64,000 nucleotides of DNA, taken from the NCBI GenBank assembly GCA_903813345.2, contig CAIIXF020000002.1:29147223-29211222 (forward strand). The letters are read 5' to 3'. The notes under the pieces were generated by a model that worked only from the letters and a program-made list of their open reading frames with translations, was not told where the DNA came from and did not search any database. Of the stretch, positions 12,149-25,112 are shown piece by piece (position 1 is the stretch's first letter; each line of letters opens with the position of its first letter). This stretch comes from Owenia fusiformis. Lineage: Eukaryota; Annelida; Polychaeta; Sabellida; Oweniidae. Made by a program: the position numbers and the translations under genes.

Positions 12149-12263
12149 ACTTTCCCGTGTGATGTCAAATACAGTTGTGCATATTACAGTTGTAATAAGT
12201 AAAAAATATTGGAGTGTTCATAACACGCAGGTCAATAAGTAAAAAACTTCTAATATATTCTAG

Positions 12264-12412
12264 GATGTAGATAATGAGATAGCCCAGGAAGTGAAATCCT
12301 CCATACTCAGACACCAATGGTACCTCACTGAATCCCTGGTAGTCTTTGCCCTGTTTGATGATGGCCTGGATGACATCACACGGAAAAGTATGGCAAATGG
12401 TTTGGTTTCAAA
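12264..12412 (+). pseudogene. Transposase-like protein, internal segment, inverted relative to the C-terminal part
   Basis: After an acceptor-like TATTCTAG the frame reads DVDNEIAQEVKSSILRHQWY then LTESLVVFALFDD..MANGLVSK. In the same family a HxWYLxExLVxLAxFDD segment precedes the FLGPRSW and VVNDxAER segments on one strand. Here it is in inverted orientation and is cut by a SINE right after VSK, so an inversion has broken the gene. Confidence 0.55.
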
Positions 12413-12726
12413 AGTCCACCCGCTATGGCTCAGAGGCAGAGTCAAGGTTACCAATATCGCTTGGCCCCGGGTTCGATTCCCGGTTCAGACAAGTTTGTTT
12501 GTGCGTTATGTAATTCTGGGTGTTTGACTGAGTGGTTCACGACTCGTATAAAAGGCTGTGGTGTGTACCTGTATGTCTGTGTACCTGTGCACATAAAAGA
12601 ACACAGGGCTCCTCCAAGGAGGGGTTTCTGGCTCTGTCTTTGAGTGTAAAATACGTAAAATACGGAATATACCAATGAGGTATTGCTCGCTAAATATGGC
12701 GGTAACCAAGATATAATAATAATAAA
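12413..12726 (+). mobile_element. tRNA-derived SINE
   Basis: The head has an A-box-like TGGCTCAGAGGC (12425-12436) and a B box GGTTCGATTCC (12469-12479). It is followed by a 3' body (GGGCTCCTCCAAGGAGGGGT, a short hairpin) and an AATAATAATAAAAA tail abutting the TIR. It lies inside the TIR transposon. Confidence 0.75.
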
Positions 12727-12799
12727 AAGAGCCCATCTGGGCTGAACTGCATCTTGCTAGCATGAAAAAGCCATATTCTGGAACACCCTAGAGCTGAAG

Positions 12800-13217
12800 T
12801 GTCAAATTCAATAATTATTAGGGTTAGTCACCCCAATAGAATTTTAAACTTCACCTTTAAGACAATGCTTTTCTTAAGGTTGACCAAAGTATTTTATGGC
12901 TAACTATATTTTAGAACAATAGACCTGTACAATAGAGGCAAACCAAGATTTTGCGAGTCCTCAACAAGATCTGGCATATTTCTTTTTATTATTATGAGGT
13001 ATTAAGTTCAATGTAAAGTCAAAAAGACTTCATAATGACTCAGCATATCAAATTATAACTTTCTTATAAAGGATCTGGTATGTTTGGAATTTTTTAGATC
13101 AACGGATGGTGTATGAATTTTGAAAAAAGGTCCAACCAGTCAGAATAAGTGATAACTCTTAAGAATTTCTTTCAAAATTTAAAAATTAAAATGCTGCCAT
13201 ATAATCAGTTTTATTAT
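12800..13217. other. Intron 1 sequence, nothing recognised
   Basis: AT-rich sequence right of the TIR transposon without exon or repeat signals. Confidence 0.5.
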
Positions 13218-13565
13218 GTTAATACCAAAAGTGGTGACAAATTGTTATGGTCTATTTTTTTGTGATGGCAGTTAGTGGTTGGCAGGTGGCAGTTGGTTGC
13301 TGGCAGTTAGTGTCTGGCATCTTGCTTCAAATTGATCAATTGTTTTTTTCAAAATCATCTACAAGATATCAGAAATTCAAACCTGATTTTTAGATTTAAG
13401 ACTTGACCTTCTCAAGGTAAAGGTATTTTTCAACTTGCTTTAAATTGACCAATTTTTTTTCTGAATCATCTACAAGTTCTCAGAAATTCAAATCTGACTA
13501 AGATTGAACTCATAATATTATGAGCAACTAGGTGGTGACATTTTGTCATGTTAATTTTGCCTTGT
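13218..13565 (+). mobile_element. Family A hairpin-ended repeat, copy 4 (with two core units)
   Basis: It starts at the half-hairpin AAAAGTGGTGACAAATTGTT. The interior holds two copies of the core TTCAACTTGCTTTAAATTGA..CATCTACAAG. It ends GGTGGTGACATTTTGTCATG then TTAATTTTGCCTTG. Confidence 0.8.
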
Positions 13566-14439
13566 ATTTCTGTTGGGATTTGTTCTTATTACCTCACAGA
13601 ATAATAATATTTTTTTAAACAACTAGAGAATGTTCAAAGCAATAAATATGTTTCAGATTGCTTTTATTTAATTACAATCTATGTTTTATGTAGAATCATC
13701 CTATTATTAAATAAAGTCAATTCTCCTTCAGACATCCCTACAATACATGTATATTGTAAAATATATTTTTTCTATGCACAAAATATTGAAGGATCCAGGA
13801 TCTGATGCTTTGTTATCAGTAATTTTCTAATATTCATACTTTGGAAACCAATATATTTGAATTCAGTTACAGTTTTAAGTTTAACATGTTACAAAATGGA
13901 CTTCAAGAGACTCTGACTTTGAGCTGTAAAGCATCTTCGTATACAGGAAATAGCTACCTCTCAGTTTACTTGAAAGTGTTTCAGGCGATCGAAATGCGGA
14001 TATGTGACATTTTGTTCGGATAGGATGCATTATATATTGATCATGGATAAAACCTGCGGCAAAAGTAGTACACTGAATCGTGTCTATTCTACTTTATTTC
14101 TATGTATTGTTTGAATGAGAATTTTCTGATAATTGGATTTCTAAACAATATAGAGGATTGACGATATACATGTATGTCTGTTTATTTCATTCCTTGGTCA
14201 TTCCTCTCTATTTTGTATTTATAACACATCCATGATAGTTTCCGGGTTTTAAATGACATTCATGGCCATTAACAGCATACAGTTAAACCTGCAAATGTGA
14301 ATGCCTTGTCATACGATAAAATATAAACATATGATAAAATATAAACAATTTCCCAAGCAACTTGTCTCCAAGATAAATGATTTGAAATATGAATCTCTTA
14401 AAACAGATACCACATTATGTGCTCTCTAACAGGGAAAGA
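13566..14439. other. Intron 1 sequence, nothing recognised
   Basis: No coding or repeat feature seen other than scattered ACATGTA motifs. Confidence 0.5.
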
Positions 14440-14960
14440 AATATGTTTACATCAAGAAAATGTTCACATTAAGAAATATTCATATAATATATACAAATAT
14501 TCAGATAATGTTCCCATTCAAAGGAGTTTATATGGACATTTGTTTACATTGAGAAATGTTCATATTGAGAGGTGTTCACATTGAGAACTTTTCTGAAAAA
14601 TGTTCATATGGAGAAATGGTCACTTTGAGAGGTGTTAACATTGAAAAGTGTTCACATTGAGAAATGTTCATATTTAGATATGTTCAAATTGAGAAATGGT
14701 CACTTTGAGAGGTGTTAACATTGAAAAGTGTTCACATTGCGAAATGTTCATATTTAGATATGTTCAAATTGAGAAATGGTCACTTTGAGAGGTGTGAACA
14801 TTGAAAAGTGTTCACATTGAGAAATGTTCATATTTAGATATGTTCAAATTGAGAAATGGTCACTTTGAGAAATGTTCACATGTGGTGTTAACATTGAGAG
14901 GTGATCACATTGAGAAGTGTTCACATTGAGTAATCTTCACACTAGAGACATGTTCCCATC
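14440..14960. repeat. 80-bp tandem repeat built of 16-bp TTGAGAAATGTTCACA-like subunits
   Basis: GAGAAATGGTCACTTTGAGA recurs at 14611, 14691, 14771 and 14851, exactly 80 bp apart, with looser subunits on both sides. Confidence 0.9.
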
Positions 14961-15390
14961 CTCACATTTGCATATTGTTTATTATATCATATTGAGAGAA
15001 CTTTTCTGAACCACTTAGAATTCGAATGAGCTGAGGACATTTAGTATTTTCTGAGGCATCAGTGTATTAGAGTATAATATATTGGATTATAGAAAAGGGT
15101 ATATCGCACTGGTCAACATATTCACCTGAAAATTAGAAATATAATGAGTGATCCAAAGCAAACATCTTGCTCAGTTATGCAATCTCTTTGAAAGTTCTCT
15201 GTCCTTATGACCTTAGGCCACTATTTCATGATCCCACTTTACAATAAATCAATTCAGTTTAATAGATTTATGTTTATTAATTGCTTGGTTAAAGATATTG
15301 TTTTCTTTAGAGATTATCTATTACCTAATTTAAACCTAGATTCTCCTAAACCCAAAGTTACATTTAGTCTAAGTTACAGCTATATTGTCC

Positions 15391-15465
15391 AGCTACAAGC
15401 CCTGGCGACTGCCCCAATACGGGGGGGGGGGGGGGGATCACACAGAGGCTTGTAGCTAGACAAAA
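15391..15465. mobile_element. Small poly-G MITE
   Basis: The inverted ends AGCTACAAGCC and GGCTTGTAGCT surround a run of 16 G starting at 15421. A related half-end (CTAGCTACAAACCC) lies near 5026. Confidence 0.6.
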
Positions 15466-17235
15466 GCTACGGGGAGAACTGAGTTTCACAAAATATGCTT
15501 CTGGTGCTACAGAATCTCATTCCGAATGTGGGATGCCTCGATTCTTTTATATACAAATGTACATTATTTCTGTCATCTTGGCACGAAAGTGTCATCATCT
15601 CACTTTTCTTGGCAATACATTTCCAGACAAACTATTGAGTTGACAGATAGATTTTTAAAAAATTTGCTGGTGGGTTTCTAGAACTGATTTTTGGCATGTT
15701 GGGTGCATTTTAAGGGGCCTTCTTTGATTTTTAGGTTCAATATTGTTTTAGGGTCGTCTCCAGGATTTTTCAAAGACTGCTGCGTCTATATCTAAAATAT
15801 ACAGTCTCCACATCTTTTGCCAGAGCATATAGTTTTTCATTCTTCTTAAAGGCTCTGGGTCTCCCTTTCCTCAGCTCCATGAAGAAAATCCCCAGGGATT
15901 GGCTCAAAAATTGAGGTAGGGGTAGGATGCACGTCACAGTTGTCACACCCATGGAGTCCCGTGTGCTTTGTTATTTATCATGGTTATTTCACAATGACCA
16001 TTACAAGGAAGGGCCTTTTTGATGTCATATTTATACAATGATCATTAAAACTAATCATAAGACCTGAGTATTGTGTCTTTCACAAAATGAAAGATAAAAA
16101 AGATAATTCTGATTGTTTACTTAGGAATCTGAAATCCATAGACAAAAACATATCTCATAGTTAGAAAATATTATTGTCAATTAATTAATTGCACAAAAAA
16201 TCTAAAAAACCAACAAAATGTTTATCAAAGAGGGAAGTTTATCAGTCCTTTGCTTTTTACAAACATTTTCATTTATTCATTTTCACAATTTTTCATTTTC
16301 ATAGGTTTTCATAGTGAGGGTGAAACCTTTATAAGGGGATACTCTCTGTTTTACTGACCATTGTTTTCAAAAGAAGAAATCAATGGCTAATATAGCTATA
16401 AATGTGTTCAAGAGCTTTTACTTAACAGTCGAGATTGGATTCAGATGTAACTCACTTCCAATGATACTTCAGGAATATAAGTGCTATTGTAGGTCATATT
16501 CATAGATGTTTATGATGTAATTCAAAATTTCATTTATTTACAGGTGTAATTATATGGTTTGCATTTTCTAAAGAGGTCATTTTTTCAAAAAATGAGGCCT
16601 CACTTTAAGCCTTTATGAATTTTTCAAAAATAAGGTAACTTAGTTACAAAATGTAACCTCTTGAGAAATTCTTCATACATATATACATGGTAAACATGAA
16701 ATTCAAGATAATTTATTTAATTATTTTATTAATTTATTATTTAATTGTTTTAACCCCAAAATCTAAAGATTAAAATACACATGGCAGGCTTGGCAGCTTT
16801 TGAAAGTTCTTATTAAAGTCAGTTGTTCAAAGATGCAATTCCCCTCTTATGTCTACATGGATGTATAATTGTTTCAAGACAGATGAAGTGTTTATTCAAA
16901 AATCTATTACTTTGTACCAGGACAAACTAGTATATAAAATTCAACTCGAATCATTGGTTTCTTTAAGTTTTCTTGCTTAAAGCTAAGTGTTAATTCAGAT
17001 TTTCTTGCATTTCTATATAATGTTGAGTTTTAGTATTGTCCCAGCATACTTCACTTCTTGCTCATTTCACTGTCTTTAATGATATTTTGCATTTGAGCCA
17101 TGACCATTGTGTTATTTCGTTTCTACATCACCCTGGATTTTTGCCAGTGGTTCAATACTTTGTTATGTACCAAGGAGAACTCTTGCACATTGATCCTAGC
17201 AAAGCTAAGGCGACTAGGCAGTATACAAATATATA
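15466..17235. other. Intron 1 sequence, nothing coding recognised
   Basis: Only a short palindrome (GAGGTCATTTTTTC / AAAAAATGAGGCCTC, about 16573-16603) stands out. Confidence 0.5.
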
Positions 17236-17433
17236 CAGTAAAACCAAACCTGTCTTAGTGAACGCCTCTCTCTAGTGAACACCTGTCTCTAGTGAACATG
17301 TGTGTTTAGTGAACATCACTTTAAGACACAGTTTACATTAACTCCTGTATAAAATCTCCTCTCTGGAATGGACACATACATAAAGTGAACACTTTTTTGC
17401 TCCATAGGTGTTCACTATATACAGGTTTCACTG
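17236..17433. mobile_element. Tc1/mariner-like MITE (CAGTRAAACC ends)
   Basis: The left end CAGTAAAACC..CCTGTCTTAGTGAAC and the right end GTTCACTATATACAGGTTTC then ACTG are inverted copies. TAGTGAACA subrepeats fill the left half. TA precedes the left end; the right flank is TT. Confidence 0.7.
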
Positions 17434-17590
17434 TTTTGAAATATGATAATGAGTAGATGAATCTGACCTTTGACATGATGAACCTCTTACTTGGTCCTTA
17501 TTAAGGTAGTCCAGACAGAATGAGTAATTTTGAAATATTGGAATTATAGTAAAATCTGTTTATCCTAAACACCTCATTTGGTCAGATTTT

Positions 17591-17725
17591 TATGTCACCA
17601 CCACAAGTGGTGACATATTGTTATAGCATCCAGCTTTTTATGGACAGTGGTCGGTGTTTGGCATTCAGAGTTTGTCAACTATAACAAATGGCATCGGGTG
17701 ACATTTTGCATGTTTTACTCTGCCA
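17591..17725 (+). mobile_element. Family A hairpin-ended repeat, copy 5
   Basis: It has a perfect hairpin start (GTCACCAC, CACAA, GTGGTGAC), the ATATTGTTATAG box, and the end GGGTGACATTTTGCATGTTT followed by a diverged GCC. Confidence 0.8.
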
Positions 17726-18872
17726 TTAAGAATTCTCTGCTAAAAAATCTTGAAATGTGAAGACTGAACACCTGTCTGTCCAAACACTTGGCTGGTCCGA
17801 GCTATTGTGGCATTCAGATAAGACAAGTTTTAATATTTAGTTTTATTTCTTGCACAATGAATCAACTGGGCCTACCTTAATGTCATAACATTTTATATCC
17901 TGGATCTCACATTGTTGCGCAGTTGGATATTCTAGAGTTCTAAAAGTTTGATCTTTAACACCATACAGCACAAACAAGTCCAAAAGTCAACCTATGGGGC
18001 CAGCTTGTTGATCAATTTATTTAAGGCATTTTACAAAGTGAAAATTGGGCCATAAATTGAAATCATACATAACATAAAAACAACTAAACCTAAATGAAAA
18101 CCCTAAAATTATGCAGTCAGTGGGCATGTAATTTTTTGTTTGTCTTTTCTCCAATGTTTTCAGTGATTTAAAATCAGGGGAAAGTTAGGGAACTTTGATT
18201 TGAAAATATTTCATTTACCCTAATAATATTGGTAAACATTAAAGATTCAATAGAGTTCATAATTAGGTAAAGGCAGGAAAAAATAATTGAACGTTCATGA
18301 TTTTACAATTTGACTGCGATTTGAAAAAATGGTCTCTTTGATATTTGACATTTAGGTAGGGCTCTTATATTGAAATGATGCAACTCATATTGATTGATCA
18401 TGAATTGATCAAGGAAAAGCCTTGTTTAAAATCTGGCCATGATGAGTTTATTTGTGTTCTCTCTCAGCCATTTTAAGTTTTGATGTTTCTCTATGTTTCG
18501 AGTTACTTTTTCAAAATGACTTTATTTTGGAAACATGAATACCATGTAATTTAATGCAAAGATCACAATGATTAAAACAATGTTATTTTATACGCAGGTC
18601 ATGAGTCTCTCAATGTAGATTATTACATAAAGTAATTATTATGAATTTTGATATTGTCAATATTTGTATAATCTCTAGTATGAATGTTCAATGAATAAAT
18701 TGTTATTAACTTTTGGCATGGTTTCTTTGACGTATGTAGTATACTTACCAATAATGGTTCTATGATAAACCAAAATTGAAACTTAACAAATTGTTATTCT
18801 TCTGTATTTAAGATTAACTGATTAAGTTACTTGTGGTATACTTGTTCAAGAAAAGGATTTTATATATACAAA
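17726..18872. other. Intron 1 sequence, nothing recognised
   Basis: AT-rich filler up to the left inverted repeat of the 12.6-kb block. Confidence 0.5.
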
Positions 18873-19186
18873 TATATGAGTTAGTTATTTTCAAAAGGTG
18901 GAGTGAACTATAGTACCTAGTTTAGTCAATAGAGGGAATAGTTATCTGTCCCCGGGAAAGTTTCCCCGGGAATTGTTACTCCAACTGAGTAATTCAGTCA
19001 GTAAATTGGCTTACACTACGATATAATTTCAATCCCAGCATTCTTTTGTATTATGTATGCGTTCTATGTGCAACATTGGACAGTTTATACCAACACGTTT
19101 CACTCGTCGGGAGACGTGTACGTTGATAAGTTGCACTTTCAATATTGCAATTATTTGGCCTTTTTAAATTTACAACTTTGACCACA

Positions 19187-19371
19187 TTGGCGGATCCAGA
19201 TGAAAATCTACGGCCCATGTTTTGAACATTTGACCTAAAAAGGCCAAATTATGGCCAAAATGCCCATTTTCGAGGCCCTATGTAATTTTTGAGAAAAACA
19301 ATTTTTGGGGCCCTACAATTTTTTTCTAAGCCCAGGAAGGGGGGGGGGTATTGGTCTGGATCCGCCAGTGG
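19187..19371. mobile_element. MITE with GGCGGATCCAGA termini and a poly-G run
   Basis: TTGGCGGATCCAGA opens and TCTGGATCCGCCAGTGG closes the element. The interior has AATTTTTGGGGCCC blocks and a run of 10 G near 19339. Confidence 0.75.
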
Positions 19372-21268
19372 ACCATGTATGATTTCAAAAATAGGCTTAT
19401 AGCTAAATACGATGAACCCCATTAGAACTCCACTATGCCGTTATTTTCATGATTTACGATTTAAGTGCGCTATGTGCATTCGTTTCTCAGAAAATATCGT
19501 CAATTACGATTCGCGGATTGACGATTTTGTTCTCTACGATGTTGTCCACGATTTTCCAAATTCTGTTTCTCGAAGCACTTCGTCAATAAAATCGGACAGT
19601 AATATAACAAAAACAGTTTTATTCGCGTCATCTTTGAAAATTACTTTTACTAAAGAGATCATAGAGAGAAGGTGAAATTTGCCTTGATGTTGTGTTGTTA
19701 TTGTGTTGTCCTGTATTGTATAACAGGCCACGACAGCCTGGCATCGCAAATCAGTAAACAAAAGTTGAAATAAACATTCTTACTAAATGTTAAGGTAAAG
19801 TTGCACTTTCGACCAGGAAGGCCCCTTTCTTGGTCGCAGACGCATTTAGCGTTAAAATAAATATGAAGACAATATTTTCCAAATACGGTTCTTTTAATTC
19901 AGAACATAGATTATGTTAGGCAGATTTTTTTACAAAAGAGTGTCTTCAGGAAACCTAGGACAACTCCGTCTAACACCGCATATCCTTATTCATCATCTAA
20001 GTCGTGATCAACACAGCCTTCTCTCTCGAGCGTTAGATAAAGAATCACCCTATGATCGCATAGAATGAACGGGGGAGGGGATGCCGGAATTTCTGCAAAA
20101 TTCAACAAATCTGGAAGATTTATTTTTTCAAGAAAAGTTAAAGTTGAAAAGTTAAGAAGTTGAAAGTTGAATTGCAAAATGAATAAGTGCACGGTATGGT
20201 AAAATGTGTTAGGTATTCTAGGATTTTTGTTTGAACTGATACGCCTCTAAGATATGAGATCTATAAAAGGGCATATCGTTATCAACGTGTAAAAGTGAAG
20301 TTTTTGCTATAAATCACGCAACAATGGTCTACACGACCTGTCATTAATACTTGTAAGGGGCGTTATTATCTCAAAACTTAAATGTCATTTGTGAATACGG
20401 TGGTATGATCTTCCATTGTGTGTTTCGTATGGAGAGCACACCCCCATCTTGCTTCACCAAGCTTCGGACCTATCCTCATAGAACGTAGAGATTGCGCGTG
20501 GGAACCGACGATGCACGCCCCCCCCCGTCCTTAACATTTCGAACGAATGAAACATTTAGAAACTAAAAAAACGAAGTCTAACGTATAGAACTTTAAAAAA
20601 GAAATCACGAAATATTTTCCTTAGACATACAGTTTGGACAATATGAAATAGATAGCAACATAATACAGCGCATCATTGAAAAAGTATACCGTCCTCTTTC
20701 TTGTTCATACGAGATTTGAATCAGGCATTTGGAGACCGATGTGCATTGAACTGACATGATAGATAGATAATATTACGGACGCTTTCATGATTTTAATTTA
20801 CCTACACATACAGCAAACATTTGTTTAAAATAAGCTTTAAGAAGAAGAATGGACAAGCCTTCTAATGGTGTGCTGATAATATGGTCAAATATTTTATAGA
20901 ATAACAAAAAATCTACTAAGTGTTGTCAATCTGCGGAAAGGTTTGTTTTAGTTCTGGTAAAATGTAGATAACAGTATTTGTAATAATTAGCTTAATTTCT
21001 TAGAGAAGGCCTATGAAGTTTTGGATTAATGGATGGACCCCATGAATTTGTTTATTAGAAAAATAAACTTACATTTTAATAATCTGCCAAGATTTATTAA
21101 AAGTTCCAAAATAGCAGAGATATGTTAATAATTAAGGCCATCGAAGGGTATGCGTTGATCAAAACTGGTCTTTCTGAGTTCATTTTTAGGAACGATAAAA
21201 CTTTCTACCAAATACACAACACAATCATACACTACCAACCACCTCATCCGACTAAGCACAACCTGCTA
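19372..21268. other. Intron 1 sequence inside the 12.6-kb block
   Basis: Short open frames around 19412-19675 show no recognisable protein. Composition is slightly richer in CG dinucleotides. No element boundaries seen. Confidence 0.45.
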
Positions 21269-21808
21269 CTCAACCAGCAACAACAGAACACAAATCATTA
21301 TAGAATTAACATAACGCAATGGGGCACAATCTGACACGAAACCAATGCCAGACAAAAAAAACTTATAGAGATAACAATTGTCAAACTGATAAAACACAAT
21401 TAGGCACAACCAATAAAATACAACCAATTCTCATCGATCAAACTTGAGGTAACACCAGTCACATACATGGACACAGCCAATTGCAAATATCTTACCGGAC
21501 TGGGCACAACCTGCCAAGCGATCAATATAATACAATCGCAACACAACCCATTAGAAAACTTACGTTTTACGAACCACAACCTCAACCTATCATTTAACTA
21601 AATTATTTAGGCACTACCTGACACAAACCTACCATAACACAACCAGGCTCAACCAAATACTCAATTTATTATACTCGATTAAATCAAACAAAACACAATA
21701 AGGCACAACCAATGAAACACAACGAAACGGTGATATTAGTATATCCAACTAATCTTCTCTAATTAGAGATAACAACACAACACAATCGTGGACAACCTGA
21801 TACATACC
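21269..21808 (+). repeat. CACAACC-rich dispersed repeat, copy 1
   Basis: Low-complexity CACAA/CAACC-rich sequence with specific landmarks (AACGCAATGGGGCACAATC, GGACTGGGCACAACCTGC, AACACAATCGTGGAC). A second direct copy is at 28448-29135. Confidence 0.8.
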
Positions 21809-23120
21809 CCCATACATACATACCTTAACCTGCGTTAAAATAATTATAATATTGATGGAAAGGTAACTTGACTTTATTTCCAATACCCTGAAATTTTCCC
21901 AATTTTTTCCTCGAATACAAAAGGTTGAAAATCGATGATAAACCTACCATTTTCCATTGGTTAACATGGGAATGTCGTTTTTCAAAAATTCATCAAGTTT
22001 ATCATCAATTTTCGACCTATTGACACTGAGGAAATTGAGAAATTTTGGAGATATTGGAAATAAAGTCAAATTACGTTTCAAGCAATAGTTTAAGTATTTT
22101 CATCGCATGTTAAGTAAATAAAAATTCAAAAGTAAAGAGACTTTAAGACGTAGTTCAATGGGGAGCTAAGGTTGCCAAACTTATGGAGGGGAGTGTAAGT
22201 TACTAGAGAGGTTAAGCTACACGTATTTGACAAAACTTGAACGTGAACTTCAATGCGCACGCAGATACATGACGTCAGATTTGTTTATTTTCTGTGGGCC
22301 AGCGTGAATTTTACAGGTTTTTACATGAGATTATCATATTCGTGCAATTTACAGACGCGTATTCAACAAAACATGAACGTGTACTTCTATGCGCGCGCAG
22401 GAAAATGACGTCAGATTAGTCTACTTTCTACAGGTAAGCGTGAAAGTTACAGTTTTTACGTGTAGATGAGTGATTACACGTCGCTCATTACGTGATTGAT
22501 TTTAGCTATGTTTTAGGATGGCCCGGGGGCCCATATTTGATACAAACACTATTGCTTGTTATATCGGTAAACCCCAAATCCTTTATTGGAAATAAAGAAT
22601 ACATTTTAGAGATTAAATGACAACTTCAAATGTGATCGTTTGTTCATTCCGTACAATATAAATAGGCAGGGCTAATTTGATTCCCGGGGCTTGGTACAAT
22701 ATGTATACTAAACGAAATGAAATGACAACCAGGGCCTACGATTGCCTTATCACTACATTTGATTTGCCTGAATCTGAATGACTGAATGGCCTGAATTGAT
22801 TGCAAATTAAATAATGTCACAATTAATATGACACAAATGGTATATCACATCAAATGTGCAAATATAAAGTATCAATCAATCGATTCAGGTCATGCTTAAA
22901 ATTAAAAGATTGTACGTTTTTTCATCATTTTTTCTACAAAATGGCTAAAGAAAAATGCTTCAAAAGCAACTTTTACACTTATGAAATCCCATACAACTTT
23001 GTAAATCCAAAGATTATACTGTTATGTTTCATTAATTAATAACATATTTGGATAAGATGTAGGGATGTGTAGGATGCAAATGGATTTTGACGGACACACA
23101 AAGACTTCCTGGTGTGGCAT

Positions 23121-24798
23121 CCAGGGCCGTCAGATGGGGGGGTGCGATGGGTGCGACCGCACCCCCCTTTGACACCCCCCCCCCAAAAAAATATTTTTTT
23201 GTAATTTTTTTTCATCGTCTCATACACTTTTTAAGTACCCAGAAAGCACCAAATAGCATCTTAAAATTGTAAAATTTTCTAGAGGGAGTGGGCCACCCCT
23301 CACACCCCCCTCAATACAATGGAAAAGTTCTTAATTTATTTTATGTATTGTCACAGACACTTTTAAAGTGCCCAAGTGCCCAGACATCATCACATAGCTC
23401 CTTGATATAGTCAATGTTTCTGGGGGACTAACACTTGCTCCCCTTCGGGATCCCCATCCCTCCCAAAAAATTGAAAAAAATTGTGATTTTCTCAATTTTT
23501 AATTGACTCATACACTTTGAAAGTGCCCAGAAAGCACCAAATAGCATCTTAAAATTGTAAAATCTTCTAGGGAAGTAGGCCACCCCTCACATCCCCCAAA
23601 AAACAATTGAAAAAAAATCTGAATTTATTTCATGCATTGTCTCAGACACTTTTTGAAGTGCCCAGACTTCATCAAATAGCACCTTGATATGGTCAATGTT
23701 TCTGGGGACAGATATGGGGGACAAACACTTGCTCCCCCTCTGGCACCCTAATCCCACCTCCCCCTGTGGCACCCCCTTTGACACCCCCCAAAAATTAAAA
23801 AAAATGTAATTGTTTTACAATTTTTTTTTTGATTGACTCATACACTTTAAAAGTGCCCAGAAGCACCACATATCATCTTGAAATTGTAAAATTTTCTAGA
23901 AGAGTTGGCCACCCCTCACATCTCCCACAAAACAATTGAGAAAATTCTGAATTTCATGTATTGTCTCAGACATTTTTAAAGTGCCCAGACATCATCAAAT
24001 GGCACCTTGATATGGTCAATGTTTCTTGGGGACAACCCCTTGCTCCCCCTCTGGCACCCCACCCCACTTCATCCTCTCATTCTCTTTGACACCCCCAAAA
24101 AGAATTTGAAATTCACATTTTTTATTGACTCATTCACTTTAAAAGTGCCCAGAAAGCACCAAATAGCATCTCAAAAGTGTAAAATTTTCTAGGGGGAGTG
24201 GGTCACTCCTCACAAGTTTGGAAGTTGCATTTGTTAATTTTAAACATTTTAAAAGTGCCTAGAAGTCACCAAGTGACAAAATGAAATCATGAAAACATAA
24301 AAATTTCTGGCAGCCCACCCCAAAAACTAAAGCATTAATTTACTCAAACACATTAAAAGTGCTCAGAATTAACCAGACAGCATCTTGAATTAGTAAAATT
24401 TTCCTTGCTGCCCCCTCGCTCCCCTAAGAAGAAAATGATTGAAAAAATCTGAATTTCTTATAAATTGATTCTATTTCAATTAAAACACCTTGAAAGGGTC
24501 CAGAAATCACTGAATGTGATCTTGAACTGGTAAAAGTTCTCAAGCATTTATGCCCTTCTAGTACACCCTCCACCTATTCCAGTGTTTCTCCAAATTGCTC
24601 ATACAATATTTAGTCTAAAATCAATGAAAACAATAAAATACTACAAAATAGGCTGAGTGGCCCAAATATAGGGAGTAACTGACCCCCCCCCCCCCTTTGA
24701 CCTACGCAATTTGATTTACGCGGCAAAAAATTGACAATTTTATTTTCCCTTTAGTGAAAACCGCACCCCCCTTGGAGAAAAGTGTCTTACGGGCCTGG
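23121..24798. mobile_element. C/G-run element with about 300-bp tandem core
   Basis: The ends CCAGGGCCGTCAGA and revcomp CCAGGCCCGTAAGA are similar and inverted, followed inward by G or C runs. The core repeats about every 300 bp (AGTGCCCAGAAAGCACCAAA at 23521 and 24146, with diverged forms near 23235 and 23850). It alternates with a half-unit containing CACCTTGATATGGTCAATGT. Confidence 0.75.
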
Positions 24799-25042
24799 GC
24801 ATCTCTACCCCTGTACACTTTATGGTTGAATATTGGCCCTAATAAGTGGCCCATTCATCAATACAGTGCTGAATATAGGTCAACAAAATACTAGTGTACA
24901 TGTCAACAATAAAAGCAGAATATTCATTTGAAAAATCAGATGAATTTATTTTGTTCATTGGGAGATTATAATGGAGGGTGCACTAGATCATTTAATTGTG
25001 GTTGAATATGAAATAAAGCAAAAATAAAAAACAAAATGTTTT

Positions 25043-25112
25043 GATGCGACTAGATTCGAACCCAGGCCTAACGGACACTGGTCCGAGGTGCTATCCATTA
25101 CACCATAGAAAC
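25043..25112 (-). other. tRNA-like relic (pseudo-tRNA or SINE head)
   Basis: On the - strand it reads TATGGTGTAATGGATAGCAC (A-box region) and later GGGTTCGAATC (B box) at tRNA spacing. The T-stem and acceptor pairing are poor and the anticodon arm folds as 5 bp with a 4-nt loop, so it is unlikely to be functional. Confidence 0.5.

Larger units (their letters stand above)
11147..12789. mobile_element. TIR transposon with 63-bp TIRs and a 9-bp target-site duplication
   Basis: The ends AGGGTGTTCCAGAATATGGC..GATGGGCTCTT at 11147-11209 and 12727-12789 are inverted copies with one mismatch. AGAGCTGAA occurs on both outer sides (11137-11145 and 12790-12798), consistent with a 9-bp duplication. Long TIRs with 9-bp duplications are typical of Mutator-like elements; that class is inferred. 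Inside are two parts of one transposase-like gene on opposite strands, and a SINE. Confidence 0.85.

Noticed and set aside
25043-25112. Functional tRNA gene on the - strand
   Set aside because: A and B boxes exist but the T-stem, acceptor stem and anticodon loop do not fold properly; listed only as a relic.
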